DNA from: Guptibacillus hwajinpoensis
GTDB taxonomy: Bacteria; Bacillota; Bacilli; Bacillales; Guptibacillaceae
Reading direction: 5' to 3'
Length of the DNA: 64,000 nucleotides
Assembly (NCBI RefSeq): GCF_020171785.1
Contig: NZ_JAIVAE010000003.1
Coordinates: forward strand, 434,001-498,000
Position 1 is the first letter of the stretch. The number at the start of each line of letters is the position of its first letter. Shown in pieces: positions 1 through 9,096 of this stretch. The position numbers and the translations under genes are program-made. The notes beneath the pieces are model-generated. The model was not told the origin of the DNA. It was given only the letters and a program-made list of their open reading frames with translations, and ran no database searches.

Positions 1-655
1 CATCCGTATCAAATAATAGAGGTTCACCTTTTCGCTGTGGAATAGAAACAGGGAGAATCTCTTCTTTAAATCGTCCTCCTTCAATAGCAGCCTGTGCTTT
101 TTGTTGACTCCAGGCAGCAAATTCATCCATCTCTTCTCTGGTTAGATGATAATGATCACAAAGGTTCTCAGCAGTAACCCCCATATGATAATCGTTAAAT
201 GCGCACCATAATCCATCTTGAATCATGCTATCCACCATCTTTTGGTCACCCATTCGCAAGCCTTCTCGCGCTCCGTTTAATAAATAAGGTGCCTGACTCA
301 TATTCTCCATCCCACCGGCGACAACAATATCTTGATCGCCAAGCATAATAGATTGAGCTCCTAGATGAACAGTTTTCAATCCTGAACCACATACTTTATT
401 AATTGTCATCGCAGGAGTTGAAACTGGGATTCCCGCTTTAATCGCAGCCTGACGAGCAGGATTTTGTCCGAGACCCGCTTGAAGAACGTTTCCCATAATG
501 ACTTCTTCCACCTGATCTATCGATAAGCCAGCTTTTTCGATCGCTCCCTTAATGACCGCGGCCCCAAGTTCTGTAGCAGAGATAGATTTTAGTGAACCAT
601 TAAATGAACCTACCGGCGTTCTGATAGCGCTTACAATTACGACATCTCGACTCAT
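1..655 (-). CDS. Acetyl-CoA C-acetyltransferase (thiolase), partial
   Basis: Condenses two acetyl-CoA to acetoacetyl-CoA or runs the thiolytic reverse; cytoplasmic. Reading leftward from ATG 655, the first 218 residues are visible and the rest lies beyond the window edge. The N-terminus [19 protein letters not shown], the nucleophile motif KVCGSGLK (Cys89) and [11 protein letters not shown] are standard for biosynthetic/degradative thiolases. An AAGGAGG ribosome site sits just upstream (662-668). It is divergent from HMG-CoA lyase, which suggests ketone-body or leucine catabolism. A cre-like site overlaps codons 8-11. The substrate chain length cannot be settled from this fragment. Confidence 0.93.
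   Translation of the reverse strand, partial: MSRDVVIVSAIRTPVGSFNGSLKSISATELGAAVIKGAIEKAGLSIDQVEEVIMGNVLQAGLGQNPARQAAIKAGIPVSTPAMTINKVCGSGLKTVHLGAQSIMLGDQDIVVAGGMENMSQAPYLLNGAREGLRMGDQKMVDSMIQDGLWCAFNDYHMGVTAENLCDHYHLTREEMDEFAAWSQQKAQAAIEGGRFKEEILPVSIPQRKGEPLLFDTD
622..635. promoter_or_regulatory. cre-like site inside the thiolase 5' end
   Basis: TGATAGCGCTTACA matches 13 of 14 positions of the strong CcpA operator TGAAAGCGCTTACA. It lies 20-35 bp inside the thiolase coding region. A second copy of GATAGCGCTTACAA lies before the divergent HMG-CoA lyase. Carbon catabolite repression is inferred. Confidence 0.5.
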
Positions 656-792
656 TTCGATTTCCTCCTTATGTATCTATGACTCTCTTCTACATAATTC
701 TTACTGCATTCAAATAAATCCTTCCTCCAAGTAAGAATTTCCATTATTCAAACGATTCTCTTGCCAGACTCTATTTCCTTTGTTTTAATTAA

Positions 793-806
793 AGATAGCG
801 CTTACA
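793..806. promoter_or_regulatory. cre-like site before HMG-CoA lyase
   Basis: AGATAGCGCTTACA, 12 of 14 matches to TGAAAGCGCTTACA, ends about 10 bp before the HMG-CoA lyase start and overlaps its ribosome binding region. A bound CcpA here would block initiation; binding itself is inferred. Confidence 0.45.
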
Positions 807-816
807 AAGAAGGGTG

Positions 817-1734
817 ATGAATGTTTTGCTACCACAACACGCTACAATCATTGAAGTAGGTCCAAGAGATGGGCTTCAAAATGAACAAAATCAGATCAAA
901 ACAGATGATAAAATCCGTTTTATTAAAGCTCTAAAAGCGGCAGGAATGAAAGAAATAGAGATTACTTCATTTGTCTCACCGAAATGGGTTCCCCAAATGA
1001 AAGATGCCAGTGAAATAGTTAAAACATGCCTTGATGATACTCGGAACTTTGTCTTAGCTCCTAACCGTAAAGGGATAGAGAGAATTAAAGAAACGAATGT
1101 GAAAGCCATAGCACTTTTTGCTGGTGTTAGTAACTCCTTTAATCAAAAGAATAGCAATAAAGGAACAAAGGAGCTTCTTCATGAGCTCTTGCCTTTAGTC
1201 GAAGAATTAAAAGCGGATGGTTACTTCGTTCGAGCCTGTATTTCCACTGCTTTCTATTGCCCATATGAAGGGAAAATAGACGGTAATGATACAATTGACG
1301 TGTGTCAACAATTTGTTAATGCAGGTGTAGATGAATTAAGCGTAGCAGATACTATTGGAATGGCCACTCCAGAGGAATCGCACAACCTTTTTAGCCAACT
1401 TGTAAAGGAGTTTCCAACAACGTTGTTAACAGCGCATTTCCATGATACACGTGGAATGGCCCTTGCTAACATCTATGCATGTCTCCAAGCTGGAATTTCA
1501 AGATTTGATACATCAGCTGGCGGACTAGGTGGCTGCCCTTTCGCCAAAGGAGCGACAGGCAACGTCGCCACAGAAAGTGTTGTTTATATGTTGGAGCGAA
1601 TGGGGATCGAAACAGGTATTAATCTAGAAAAACTAATGGGAGCAATAAATGAGATTGAGCCTCACCTATCTAGATCCATCCTAACACCTTACCGAACGTT
1701 ATATAATAAAGAAAAGGAAGGTTCTATAAAGTAG
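817..1734 (+). CDS. mvaB: Hydroxymethylglutaryl-CoA lyase
   Basis: Cleaves HMG-CoA to acetoacetate and acetyl-CoA at the end of leucine degradation; cytoplasmic. The sequence has the family's substrate/metal motifs: VGPRDGLQNE near the start, AHFHDTRGMA (metal His residues) at about two thirds, and the catalytic-Cys signature GGCPFAKGATGN. Length (~305 aa) is normal. Start choice is uncertain: GTG 814, ATG 817 and TTG 826 are in frame, and the purine-rich AAGAAGGG at 807-814 gives the best spacing to TTG 826. The divergent thiolase would accept its acetoacetyl-CoA product. Confidence 0.93.
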   Translation: MNVLLPQHATIIEVGPRDGLQNEQNQIKTDDKIRFIKALKAAGMKEIEITSFVSPKWVPQMKDASEIVKTCLDDTRNFVLAPNRKGIERIKETNVKAIALFAGVSNSFNQKNSNKGTKELLHELLPLVEELKADGYFVRACISTAFYCPYEGKIDGNDTIDVCQQFVNAGVDELSVADTIGMATPEESHNLFSQLVKEFPTTLLTAHFHDTRGMALANIYACLQAGISRFDTSAGGLGGCPFAKGATGNVATESVVYMLERMGIETGINLEKLMGAINEIEPHLSRSILTPYRTLYNKEKEGSIK

Positions 1735-1761
1735 ACATATAAATATTATGGTAAACCAAAA

Positions 1762-1789
1762 AAATAAGCACACAGAAGTGTGCTTATTT
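1762..1789. terminator. Bidirectional hairpin terminator
   Basis: A perfect 12-bp stem (AAATAAGCACAC / GTGTGCTTATTT) with loop AGAA lies between the convergent HMG-CoA lyase and the small membrane-protein gene. A/T flanks on both sides suit termination in both directions. Confidence 0.85.
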
Positions 1790-1950
1790 CACCCTTTAAC
1801 TATAGTTAAAATAATACTATAGATTAGAGCTAGAATTAGTCCACCGATAACCGTAATTCGATCCATCTTTTGACCTTTAAATAGATTCAATACTCCCTTT
1901 ACGGCCATAAATACTACGAAAAAAATAACAAAATACATCAAAAACGTCAC
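1789..1950 (-). CDS. Small two-helix membrane protein, 53 aa
   Basis: I do not recognise the family. GTG 1950 is preceded by AGGGGGA at 9-nt spacing, a strong ribosome site that decides the start. The product has two hydrophobic segments, about residues 3-19 (FLMYFVIFFVVFMAV) and 34-50 (ITVIGGLILALIYSIILTI), joined by a basic linker FKGQKMDR. The stop codon falls at the edge of the terminator stem. It lies just downstream of the yqkB-like gene and may be cotranscribed. No function can be assigned. Confidence 0.65.
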   Translation of the reverse strand: MTFLMYFVIFFVVFMAVKGVLNLFKGQKMDRITVIGGLILALIYSIILTIVKG

Positions 1951-1971
1951 TCTAGTAAATCCCCCTAATCG

Positions 1972-2286
1972 TTATCCTTTGTTTATATACCGCATTCTCG
2001 GGTTAATGATTTCACTATCGCTCTTAAGCATAAAACACTGGTGTTTCGGAAGGAAATCAATTTTCATTTCTTTATCAAAAAACACTTTATATTGTTTCTG
2101 AATCAATACAGGTCTAAAATTTGATTCAAGCGTCATATTAAAATCACCCTGAGCGGAATCATTTACTAATTGCGTAACCCCGTTCACTACACACCCGCAA
2201 TCTTCGATGTCATAATGTAACTTCATATAACCCTCAGAATCATGTTCTAATTTCTCGATCGCTTGATCTGTGAATGTCACTCTCAT
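1972..2286 (-). CDS. yqkB: HesB/IscA-like protein, YqkB family
   Basis: Belongs to the Fe-S biosynthesis (HesB-like) fold family, of which Bacillus YqkB is a member without demonstrated cluster transfer. The start MRVTFTDQAIEKL is set by a GAGGAGAG site inside the end of the PadR gene; the two genes are separated by a single nucleotide. About 104 aa. The Cys content is atypical: DCGC near residue 30 and a lone Cys in HQCFML, rather than the C-terminal CGC pair of true A-type carriers, so a scaffold role should not be assumed. Confidence 0.75.
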   Translation of the reverse strand: MRVTFTDQAIEKLEHDSEGYMKLHYDIEDCGCVVNGVTQLVNDSAQGDFNMTLESNFRPVLIQKQYKVFFDKEMKIDFLPKHQCFMLKSDSEIINPRMRYINKG

Positions 2287-2287
2287 G

Positions 2288-2848
2288 TTATCTCTCCTCT
2301 CCACTATCTTCTATAATAACGTCTATAAACTTAATAGCCCAGTCACACCACTCAATCCAGGTTTTCATCTGACGTCTACCGTATTCAAGCGTTAGATATT
2401 CCCCCAGTCGATCTTTCTCTATTCTATGATCAACTGCATTTTCTTCTTTCCAGCTGTTCATATGCTCAAGCACCATTTGATGATGCTCTTTACTCTCTTT
2501 TAGAAATTGGATCGCTTCTTCTTTTGGAATAAGGTGAAATAAAGAAACACGCATCAATTGTTCGTTTTTCATTTTAGGTGGGTCTACAGTATGATGAGCA
2601 AGCCATTCAATGAGAAGACGGTACCCTTTATCTTCAATTGAATAGATCTTTTTATCTGGAAGATCTAACTGCGGAACAATTTCAAAGCTTACTAGCTTCT
2701 CTTTCTCCATCTTACCAAGTTCTCGATAAATTTGGGTATGATGCGCAGACCAAAAATGGATCATCGTTTCTTTAAATTGTTGTGTTAGCTCATAACCGGT
2801 TGATGGTTTCTTTGTAAGTAATCCAAGAAGAGCATATCGTAAAGCCAT
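2288..2848 (-). CDS. PadR family transcriptional regulator
   Basis: 186 aa. The N-terminal ~85 residues (MALRYALLGLLTKKPSTGYEL to the wing near KKIYSIEDKGY) form the PadR winged helix. The C-terminal helical half (KEAIQFLKE, WCDWAIKFIDVI) matches the dimerising Vir_act_alpha_C region. This makes it a PadR-s1-type regulator of the PadR/AphA class. PadR proteins usually repress genes for stress or drug export; the only close partner here is the yqkB-like gene 1 nt downstream. The effector is unknown. Confidence 0.88.
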   Translation of the reverse strand: MALRYALLGLLTKKPSTGYELTQQFKETMIHFWSAHHTQIYRELGKMEKEKLVSFEIVPQLDLPDKKIYSIEDKGYRLLIEWLAHHTVDPPKMKNEQLMRVSLFHLIPKEEAIQFLKESKEHHQMVLEHMNSWKEENAVDHRIEKDRLGEYLTLEYGRRQMKTWIEWCDWAIKFIDVIIEDSGEER

Positions 2849-3033
2849 ATCATCATTTCCTTTTCAGCAATTTGCTTCTTCTCCATTATAAACGTCTTTA
2901 CAATATCTTTGCACATTTGAAGTTGCAAATCCACATTTGACAATTAATTTGAACTTTATTTTATTTGTAATGATAATAAAAACGCCCCCTCTCACGGATA
3001 ATATGTTTATACGTTGCTTAAAGATACTGGACA

Positions 3034-3075
3034 AATCAAAAAAGCAGGCTGTCTATTTCGACTGCCTGCTTTTTC
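3034..3075 (-). terminator. Terminator of the bpr pseudogene
   Basis: Stem AAAAGCAGGC...GCCTGCTTTT, with an inner extension broken by one mismatch, ends in a T-run on the minus strand. It sits just past the stop of the bacillopeptidase F reading frame. Confidence 0.8.
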
Positions 3076-3086
3076 GATGGTTTAAA

Positions 3087-6000
3087 CTATTCTTTCGTAT
3101 TGATATTTAGTAATCCTTCCGCTGTTTTTCGTGTCTCGTTGCCAAAAGAATCTTTCACTTTCACTTCGATCTCAGCACCTTCAGCCACCACATTCGAAGT
3201 AGCTGTCCAGTAACCGACATAATGCCCTTCTGATACTTCCATCATTGGAAATTCAGTCATACTTGAAGGCATCATCGTTGGATTCACTAGCGGCATACGA
3301 ATTGAGAAAGTAGCCTTTATTCCTGGAGCGCTATCGAATTCAATTTTCACTGATTCTCCTGCTTGAAGATCTTTATTTTGATCTGGTTTTAATTGATTAA
3401 TGACCAATTCTTCTTGCTGGGAATAAACTTTGATCGACTTTTTCGTTTTATTTCCTGCTTTGTCTTTCGCCACTACTTTTATAATGTTCTCACCTTGCTC
3501 GAGCAGCATCCGATGTGAGAATACACCATCTTCTACTTTCGCTTTCGTTCCGTTAACCTTTACCCAAGCAAGATTTTCATCATGAACGTCACCTTTAACT
3601 GTTACTGATCCTTTATTTGTTTTCCAGTCATCTTTAGGAGATGTGATCGTTAATTCCGGTTTCGTTTGATCTAAAGTGACCATAACAGCATCAGATTCTC
3701 CCGTCATCCCACGATCAGTCGATGCACGAGCTGTTAACTGATTTTCACCATCGCTCAATTGGATTTCTGTTGTAAAATTACCTTCTTCATTAGAAGTTGT
3801 GACAGCTTCTTCTTCGCCATTTTTCATAACATGAACGTCTGTCATTGGTGCCGTCTCACCGTCAACTTCAATGCTATTCTTGTTTGTATACGAACCGTCT
3901 TTTGGAGATGTAATCATTGGTGCTGTTAGTTCATAATCAACGACTGCACGGATCATATAGTTCCCTTCCTCTTCAGGAGCCTTAGACCATGCGCCGCTAA
4001 CATATTGAAAGCTTCGGTCGACATATTCCCCGTCTTCATCTGTTGCAAGACCCGGAGCATTTGGATTGGCATCCGCTTGAATATAAGTGAGATAAAAATC
4101 ACCTTCTACGATCACTCCTTGATCAGACAGATCAACCATCGTCCATTCGCCATTTCGAAGAGCAGTCGCGTCAATTGGACCAGCGAGTTTCTTACCTGGT
4201 GCTCCATCCGGACCTGATGCATCATGAATTTCGACTTTAAAATTTGTGCCGCCTGGATTTGGCCATTCCGTATTCCAGAATCTAAATAACCCTCCAGTCA
4301 CAAGCGCACGTTCTTGACCTTCTGCTAGCGACATTTTCACAGCCCAACCGTTCCCAGCATCATAGAACGCTCTTGCGTTCTCAGCAGTACCATCGTCATA
4401 CCCGATTTCCCCTGCATATCCGATGAATGGGGAAAGATCAGCATTCTGTACAACGGTCTCGTTCGCTTCCACAGCGACGTTAAATGTTTCGCTATAGTAA
4501 CCAGCCGCAAGAACTTTTAACGTATACTCCCCTTCATAACCTGTTACTGAATAATGTCCTTCTTCATCAGTTTGAACAGGTGCTATAGCAGCATCTTCTA
4601 CTAATAAAACAGTTGCATCTTGGATTGGCTCTCCTGTTTCACTATTCGTGACTGTTCCTTCGATTTCTCCCTCTGGTATCGCTTCTAATGTGAAGTCAGC
4701 TTCTGTCACTTCATCATCTACGATCGTCACTTCCTGAGTCTCTGACTGGTAGCCATATGCTTCTGCAATAGCTGTGTAGTCCCCTGCTGCATGAGTCATG
4801 GAATAGCTCCCATCTTCCAAGTTCGTTGTTGCAGAGCGCCCTGTCTCAAGAATAGAAACTTCTGCTTGAAGCGGCAGAGCTTGAGGCGTAGGTGATGGTT
4901 TCTCTTGAACTGGATTTACAACAAGCGGTGAAGGTTTTAACTTGTCAGGATTGACTTTTTCTTTCGCTTTGGCACTAGCAGATTTTTCTTCAGGCTGAAT
5001 AGAAACTTTCGCGCTCTTTTTCTTAGCGGCGACTTCCATCGGCTCTGCTGATAAACTTACATCGTCAATATACCAGCCCTGCTTCATCACGCTACCATCC
5101 GTCTCGACGTGAAAAGCTAAATAAATCCGCTGATTTTCATAGGCTGATAAATCCACCTCTTCACTCACCCATTCATCAGAAAGATTATTATACTCCGCAA
5201 GAGCTTCCCAATTTTCCTGATCGGTTGAAACGAAGAGATGACCATAATCATAGTTTCTTTCTAGTTCATACCATTGATTGAATTGAAGATAAGCTTCACC
5301 TTCTGGTAAATCGATAGGAGGCATCATCAGCGTCATGTTAGCACTGTTGTCATATGCTCCATCAAGGTTGGTTCCATAAACCTTTTCTCCAGAGTAAGCT
5401 TCAGGACCAACCGTTGGCGTCCCCCACTCCCATGAATTATTTTCTCCCCAGCTCATCCATCCAGCTGGCTCTGATTCAAAGTCCGTTTCGTATCCTGTTG
5501 AAATACCAGGGATAATTTCTACCTGATATTCATCCGTTGTGACAACATGTCCACCATAGTCTTCGATTTTAAACCTGTAACTAACGGAAGGTTCACTGAC
5601 GGCGTCACCTGGAATAATAGCTTGATAGGATCCAGAAAGATAGTTCCCATCAATTCTTGTTGCTTCAGTTGACGTCCACTCTCCGTTATGAGCATATTCA
5701 AGCTCTACACTCGTTACGCTCACATTATCTGTCGCTGTGACGGTAAGAGGAAAGTCCATCTGAGCATAAGCCTCTGCAGGAGCATCGTGTTGATACGTAG
5801 GCTCTTCTTCATCGCTTCCTTCTTTCATTACATCACCCTCTAATGTACCGAGCCCACTCATAACAGAAGAAACAGCGTCAAATGCATTCACTAATCCATA
5901 ACCGTAACCATTATTCGGAGAATCTGGGAATTCATCGTCTGTAAGTGGTGTGACGGTGTTTAAAAAGATGTCTTCTATATCATCAACCGTCAACGATGGA

Positions 6001-7373
6001 TCTGCTTGACGAAGGAGAGCCGCGATCGCTGATACGTGGGGCCCAGCCATCGACGTACCATTCCACCCTCCTTCATAGCTACTCCCTGGTACCGCAGAAC
6101 GGATATTAACTCCAGGAGCTGAAACGTCAGGTTTTATTTCATCATATGGGGATGGTCCCTGTAGAGAGAAACTCCCAAGAGCATCATTGATATCTGTAGC
6201 TCCCGTAGCAAATGACTCAGGATAATTTGCTGGTGTTGCGATTGACTCCGGACCTCCGGGATTAAATAGTGTTGTATTACCCGCGGAAAATTATGGAAAT
6301 ATATCTGCATTTCGCCAATTTTGAACCATTGGGCGATACCATTCGTCAAGCCCAGGTCCGCCTCCCCAAGAATTGTTCACGACATCAGGAGCCTTCTCAG
6401 GGTGTGGATTGCCTTCTGCATCCTTAGGAGCAATAATCCATTCTCCTGCTTCAAGAAGATCGATATCTGTTCCACCGTCTTCGCTAAAAGCTTTTACCGC
6501 TATCCATTTTGCCCCAGGAGCGACGCCAATCTCATTCGAACCATCCGGTTCAGCGCCAACCATAGTTCCCATTGTATGAGTCCCATGTGCGAGATCATCA
6601 TATGGGGCGGCTTCTCCGCTTACAGCGTCAAACCAGTTAAATTCATGATCTACTCCTTCAGAACTATATCCTCGATACTGTTCCATAAGAGCGGGATGAT
6701 CCCACTGAACACCGGTATCAATGTTAGCGATCACCGTCCCTGCCCCATCAATTCCCATATCCCATACTTCAGGAGCACCTACTCGATCAATATTCCACTC
6801 AATTGAGTTCGTATCTGCAGTCGTTTTAGCCTTAGTTTTCGTTTTATCTGGAATTGGCTGAATCTGCCTGATTTCGTTAGGAAGTATTTTATCCACTTCA
6901 GGAAACGATGCTAACTGATTCATTACTTTTTTTGTTGCTGTTACTGCCATACCGTTTACGATGTAAAATGATTTTATGTCTTCTGCATTGCCTTTTTTCT
7001 CTTGTTGTTCTAAGTATGTGGACACAGAGTGTTGTGTTTCAATAGACGTAGCTCTTAACGCATTAACAACAGCTGATCGCTTAGTGATTTCAGCTTGAAA
7101 GGAAGTTAAGTTGTTTTTCTTAGCCTTTTCTTCAGCTTCTTTCGCAACTTTTGTCGTATCAGCTTGTTCTGCAAATTTAATCAAGAACGTTACTTTTTCG
7201 TTCTTCTCAAATGCTTTCGCTACCTTCTGATCAACGCGTTTCACTTCATCATTCATGGATACAGAAGAATCACTTTTCGCGTTCGCTTGCATCGCTGGTT
7301 GTATGAAGCTCGTGATGAGGAGAATAAAACAAGCAAAAAGAGCTACGATTTTACGTTTGCTTCGTTTTCTCAA
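3087..7373 (-). pseudogene. bpr: Bacillopeptidase F, interrupted by one in-frame TAA
   Basis: Secreted subtilisin-family serine protease. The frame is continuous for 1429 codons except for TAA at 6291-6293 (codon 361). Before it: a signal peptide (1-32), an inhibitor_I9-like propeptide, Asp219 (NIDTG) and His263 (HGTHTMG). After it, in the same frame: FSAGNTTLFNPGG, GTSMAGPH with catalytic Ser441, then a long C-terminus with repeated carboxypeptidase-regulatory-like and Ig-like domains. In bacillopeptidase F relatives as I recall them, the codon encodes Glu in IFPEFSAGN, so GAA to TAA is the simplest change. The truncated product lacks Ser and cannot be active. No frameshift is present; sequencing error or readthrough remain possible. 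Confidence 0.93.
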
Positions 7374-7440
7374 ATTTCTTCCTCCCTCATTATTAGTTTT
7401 GTATTTACACTCTGCCCTCCTTTTGTATTGCCGGGTTCAC

Positions 7441-7469
7441 TTAATATGCTATACCAGGATTTGTCACAA
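7441..7469 (-). promoter_or_regulatory. Possible sigma-A promoter of bpr
   Basis: On the minus strand TTGTGA, 17 bp, TATTAA lies about 70 bp before the bpr start. The match is moderate. The remaining sequence between 7470 and 7900 shows no gene or convincing signal. Confidence 0.35.
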
Positions 7470-7903
7470 CCCAAACAAAAATGACTAAATTTTCAGAAAA
7501 TGATTCAATTCTCTCAAAGTACTTTTAATATAAAAAAATGATGATTGTCCTAGGTGTATGTAGTATTTTGACGGGCGATATCGTTTTTAAATAGCCTTTA
7601 GCGGTTAAGGACTATGGAAGCAGCGATGATTACTTTAGTAACACGACTATGACGAATTCCCTAAACCTTCTTTTTATTCCATTATGATACCAGTACAAAG
7701 AAGGACTTTTCTCAAATAACGCGTAATCGACATGCCATAAAGATTGAAAAACGATTCTCATTTGTCATCTTTCGCTAGTAATCGTGTCGTCAACCCCTTT
7801 CTTTTCAACACTAAAATCCGACAGTGTTTTCTCATGCCCACTTATAAAGTCGCGGTCTTTTTGTATGAATTAATGCAAAGACCAATTATGATATTTCCAC
7901 ATA

Positions 7904-7936
7904 AAAACCCCTCTTTCTTAAAGAAAGAGGGGTTTT
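7904..7936. terminator. Terminator of the ynj-like operon
   Basis: A near-perfect palindrome (16-bp arms around one base, AAAACCCCTCTTTCTT) lies 45 bp past the last gene of the eight-gene minus-strand operon. A T5 tract follows on the minus strand. The region 7374-7903 upstream of it holds no supportable gene. Confidence 0.85.
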
Positions 7937-7980
7937 GACAGTCTTTTTCATTGCGAGAAAAAAGGGATAACGGTATTTAC

Positions 7981-9069
7981 TTACCCATTCACCTTGTATG
8001 TGTTCATAAACTTTTGATCAATTCGATTTTTTAATTTCCATGAGAGAGGATGATGAAGCACGATTCTCCCATATATCAGTAATCCCTTTTTCTGACCAGT
8101 AGAAAGGATCGACAAGTAAGTATTTTTAGGTTGGAAACGCCGACCATTCGCTTCTTTCATGAATCCCTTAATATTCTCCCAAAGGATCTCGGATTGTCGA
8201 ACGGCTACAACACCCGCTTTAGGAAGACCCGGATACTGCCGGATTGAAGCACAATCTCCCGCTGCAAAAATGGCAGGATACTCCTTTACTTGTAATGTAT
8301 CTTCTACAAGTAAGTAACCCTCTTGATCAACAGGTAATTGAGAAGTTTGAAATAAACCGGGAGCTTTTGGGCCAGTTAACCATAATACTTCATCATAAGC
8401 AATTTGGCTACCAGTTGAGGTGATAATGTGACTAGACGTGACGTTTGCCACTTTTTCTTTCAAATAAAGTGGCAAATTTTTATCTTGAATTATTTGCTTA
8501 ATTTCTTCCTGTGCCTTAGCAGAAGCATTTTCTAACAAGGGCGAATGAGAAATGATTGAAACGGGTTTCTTATCCTCAAGTTTTCGTCTTGCGGATAGAG
8601 ATAAAGCCATTTCAACTCCCGCAGCACCCCCTCCTACAACGACGGGGTTTTTTGCCTCCTGCATTGCTCTCGCTACTTCTTCTATACGATAGTTGGGTTT
8701 TATGCGTAGAGCATGCTTCCTTGCACCAGGGACATCGATTCCGGCTGTTAATGAACCGATATCAACGGAAAGAACATCATATGAGAGAATATCGCCTTTT
8801 TCGGTTAACACAACTTTCGCTTTCGCATCAATCGATAATGCTGCACCCTCTGTAAAATGAATGCCTGCAGCCTTTGCTAGTGTAGGAATATGTATACGCA
8901 TGTCTTCTTTGTTATACAGACCCTCGAGATAGCCCGAGAACATTCCAGAATAATATTGATACTCAGAAGGAGAAATGATTGTCACATCATGCTCTCCTTT
9001 TTCTTCCTTAAGCTTCCTCATGATGTAAAGATGAGCATGTCCTGCTCCAATTAACAACAGCTTTTTCAA
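7981..9069 (-). CDS. FAD-dependent oxidoreductase, SelD-N-terminal-like family
   Basis: 362 aa flavoprotein of the pyridine nucleotide-disulfide oxidoreductase class. The FAD dinucleotide fold is at the N-terminus (LLLIGAGHAHLYIM), the NAD(P) fold near residue 145 (VVVGGGAAGVEMAL), and the second FAD contact near IFAAGDCASI. GHAHLYIM and YQYYSGMFSGYLEG resemble the family often fused to the front of selenophosphate synthase; here it stands alone with no SelD domain. It lacks a CxxxxC redox pair. It is the last gene of the operon, 27 nt after the MerA/Lpd-like gene, so it probably acts in the same pathway. The electron acceptor (quinone or other) is unknown. Confidence 0.82.
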   Translation of the reverse strand: MKKLLLIGAGHAHLYIMRKLKEEKGEHDVTIISPSEYQYYSGMFSGYLEGLYNKEDMRIHIPTLAKAAGIHFTEGAALSIDAKAKVVLTEKGDILSYDVLSVDIGSLTAGIDVPGARKHALRIKPNYRIEEVARAMQEAKNPVVVGGGAAGVEMALSLSARRKLEDKKPVSIISHSPLLENASAKAQEEIKQIIQDKNLPLYLKEKVANVTSSHIITSTGSQIAYDEVLWLTGPKAPGLFQTSQLPVDQEGYLLVEDTLQVKEYPAIFAAGDCASIRQYPGLPKAGVVAVRQSEILWENIKGFMKEANGRRFQPKNTYLSILSTGQKKGLLIYGRIVLHHPLSWKLKNRIDQKFMNTYKVNG

Positions 9070-9096
9070 ACTTCTCCTCCTCTGTCCTCTGATTCC

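Noticed and set aside
6134-6349. Frameshift as the cause of the bpr break
   Set aside because: The upstream and downstream parts are in the same frame; only TAA at 6291-6293 separates them.
6321-6806. 161-codon and shorter frames antisense to bpr
   Set aside because: They overlap the conserved subtilisin catalytic region on the other strand and have no ribosome site.
7744-7938. 64-codon frame before the operon terminator
   Set aside because: No Shine-Dalgarno, no motif, and it runs through the terminator hairpin.
7981-9069. Type II NADH dehydrogenase (Ndh)
   Set aside because: The GHAHLYIM opening and short length fit the SelD-N-terminal-like family better than Ndh.
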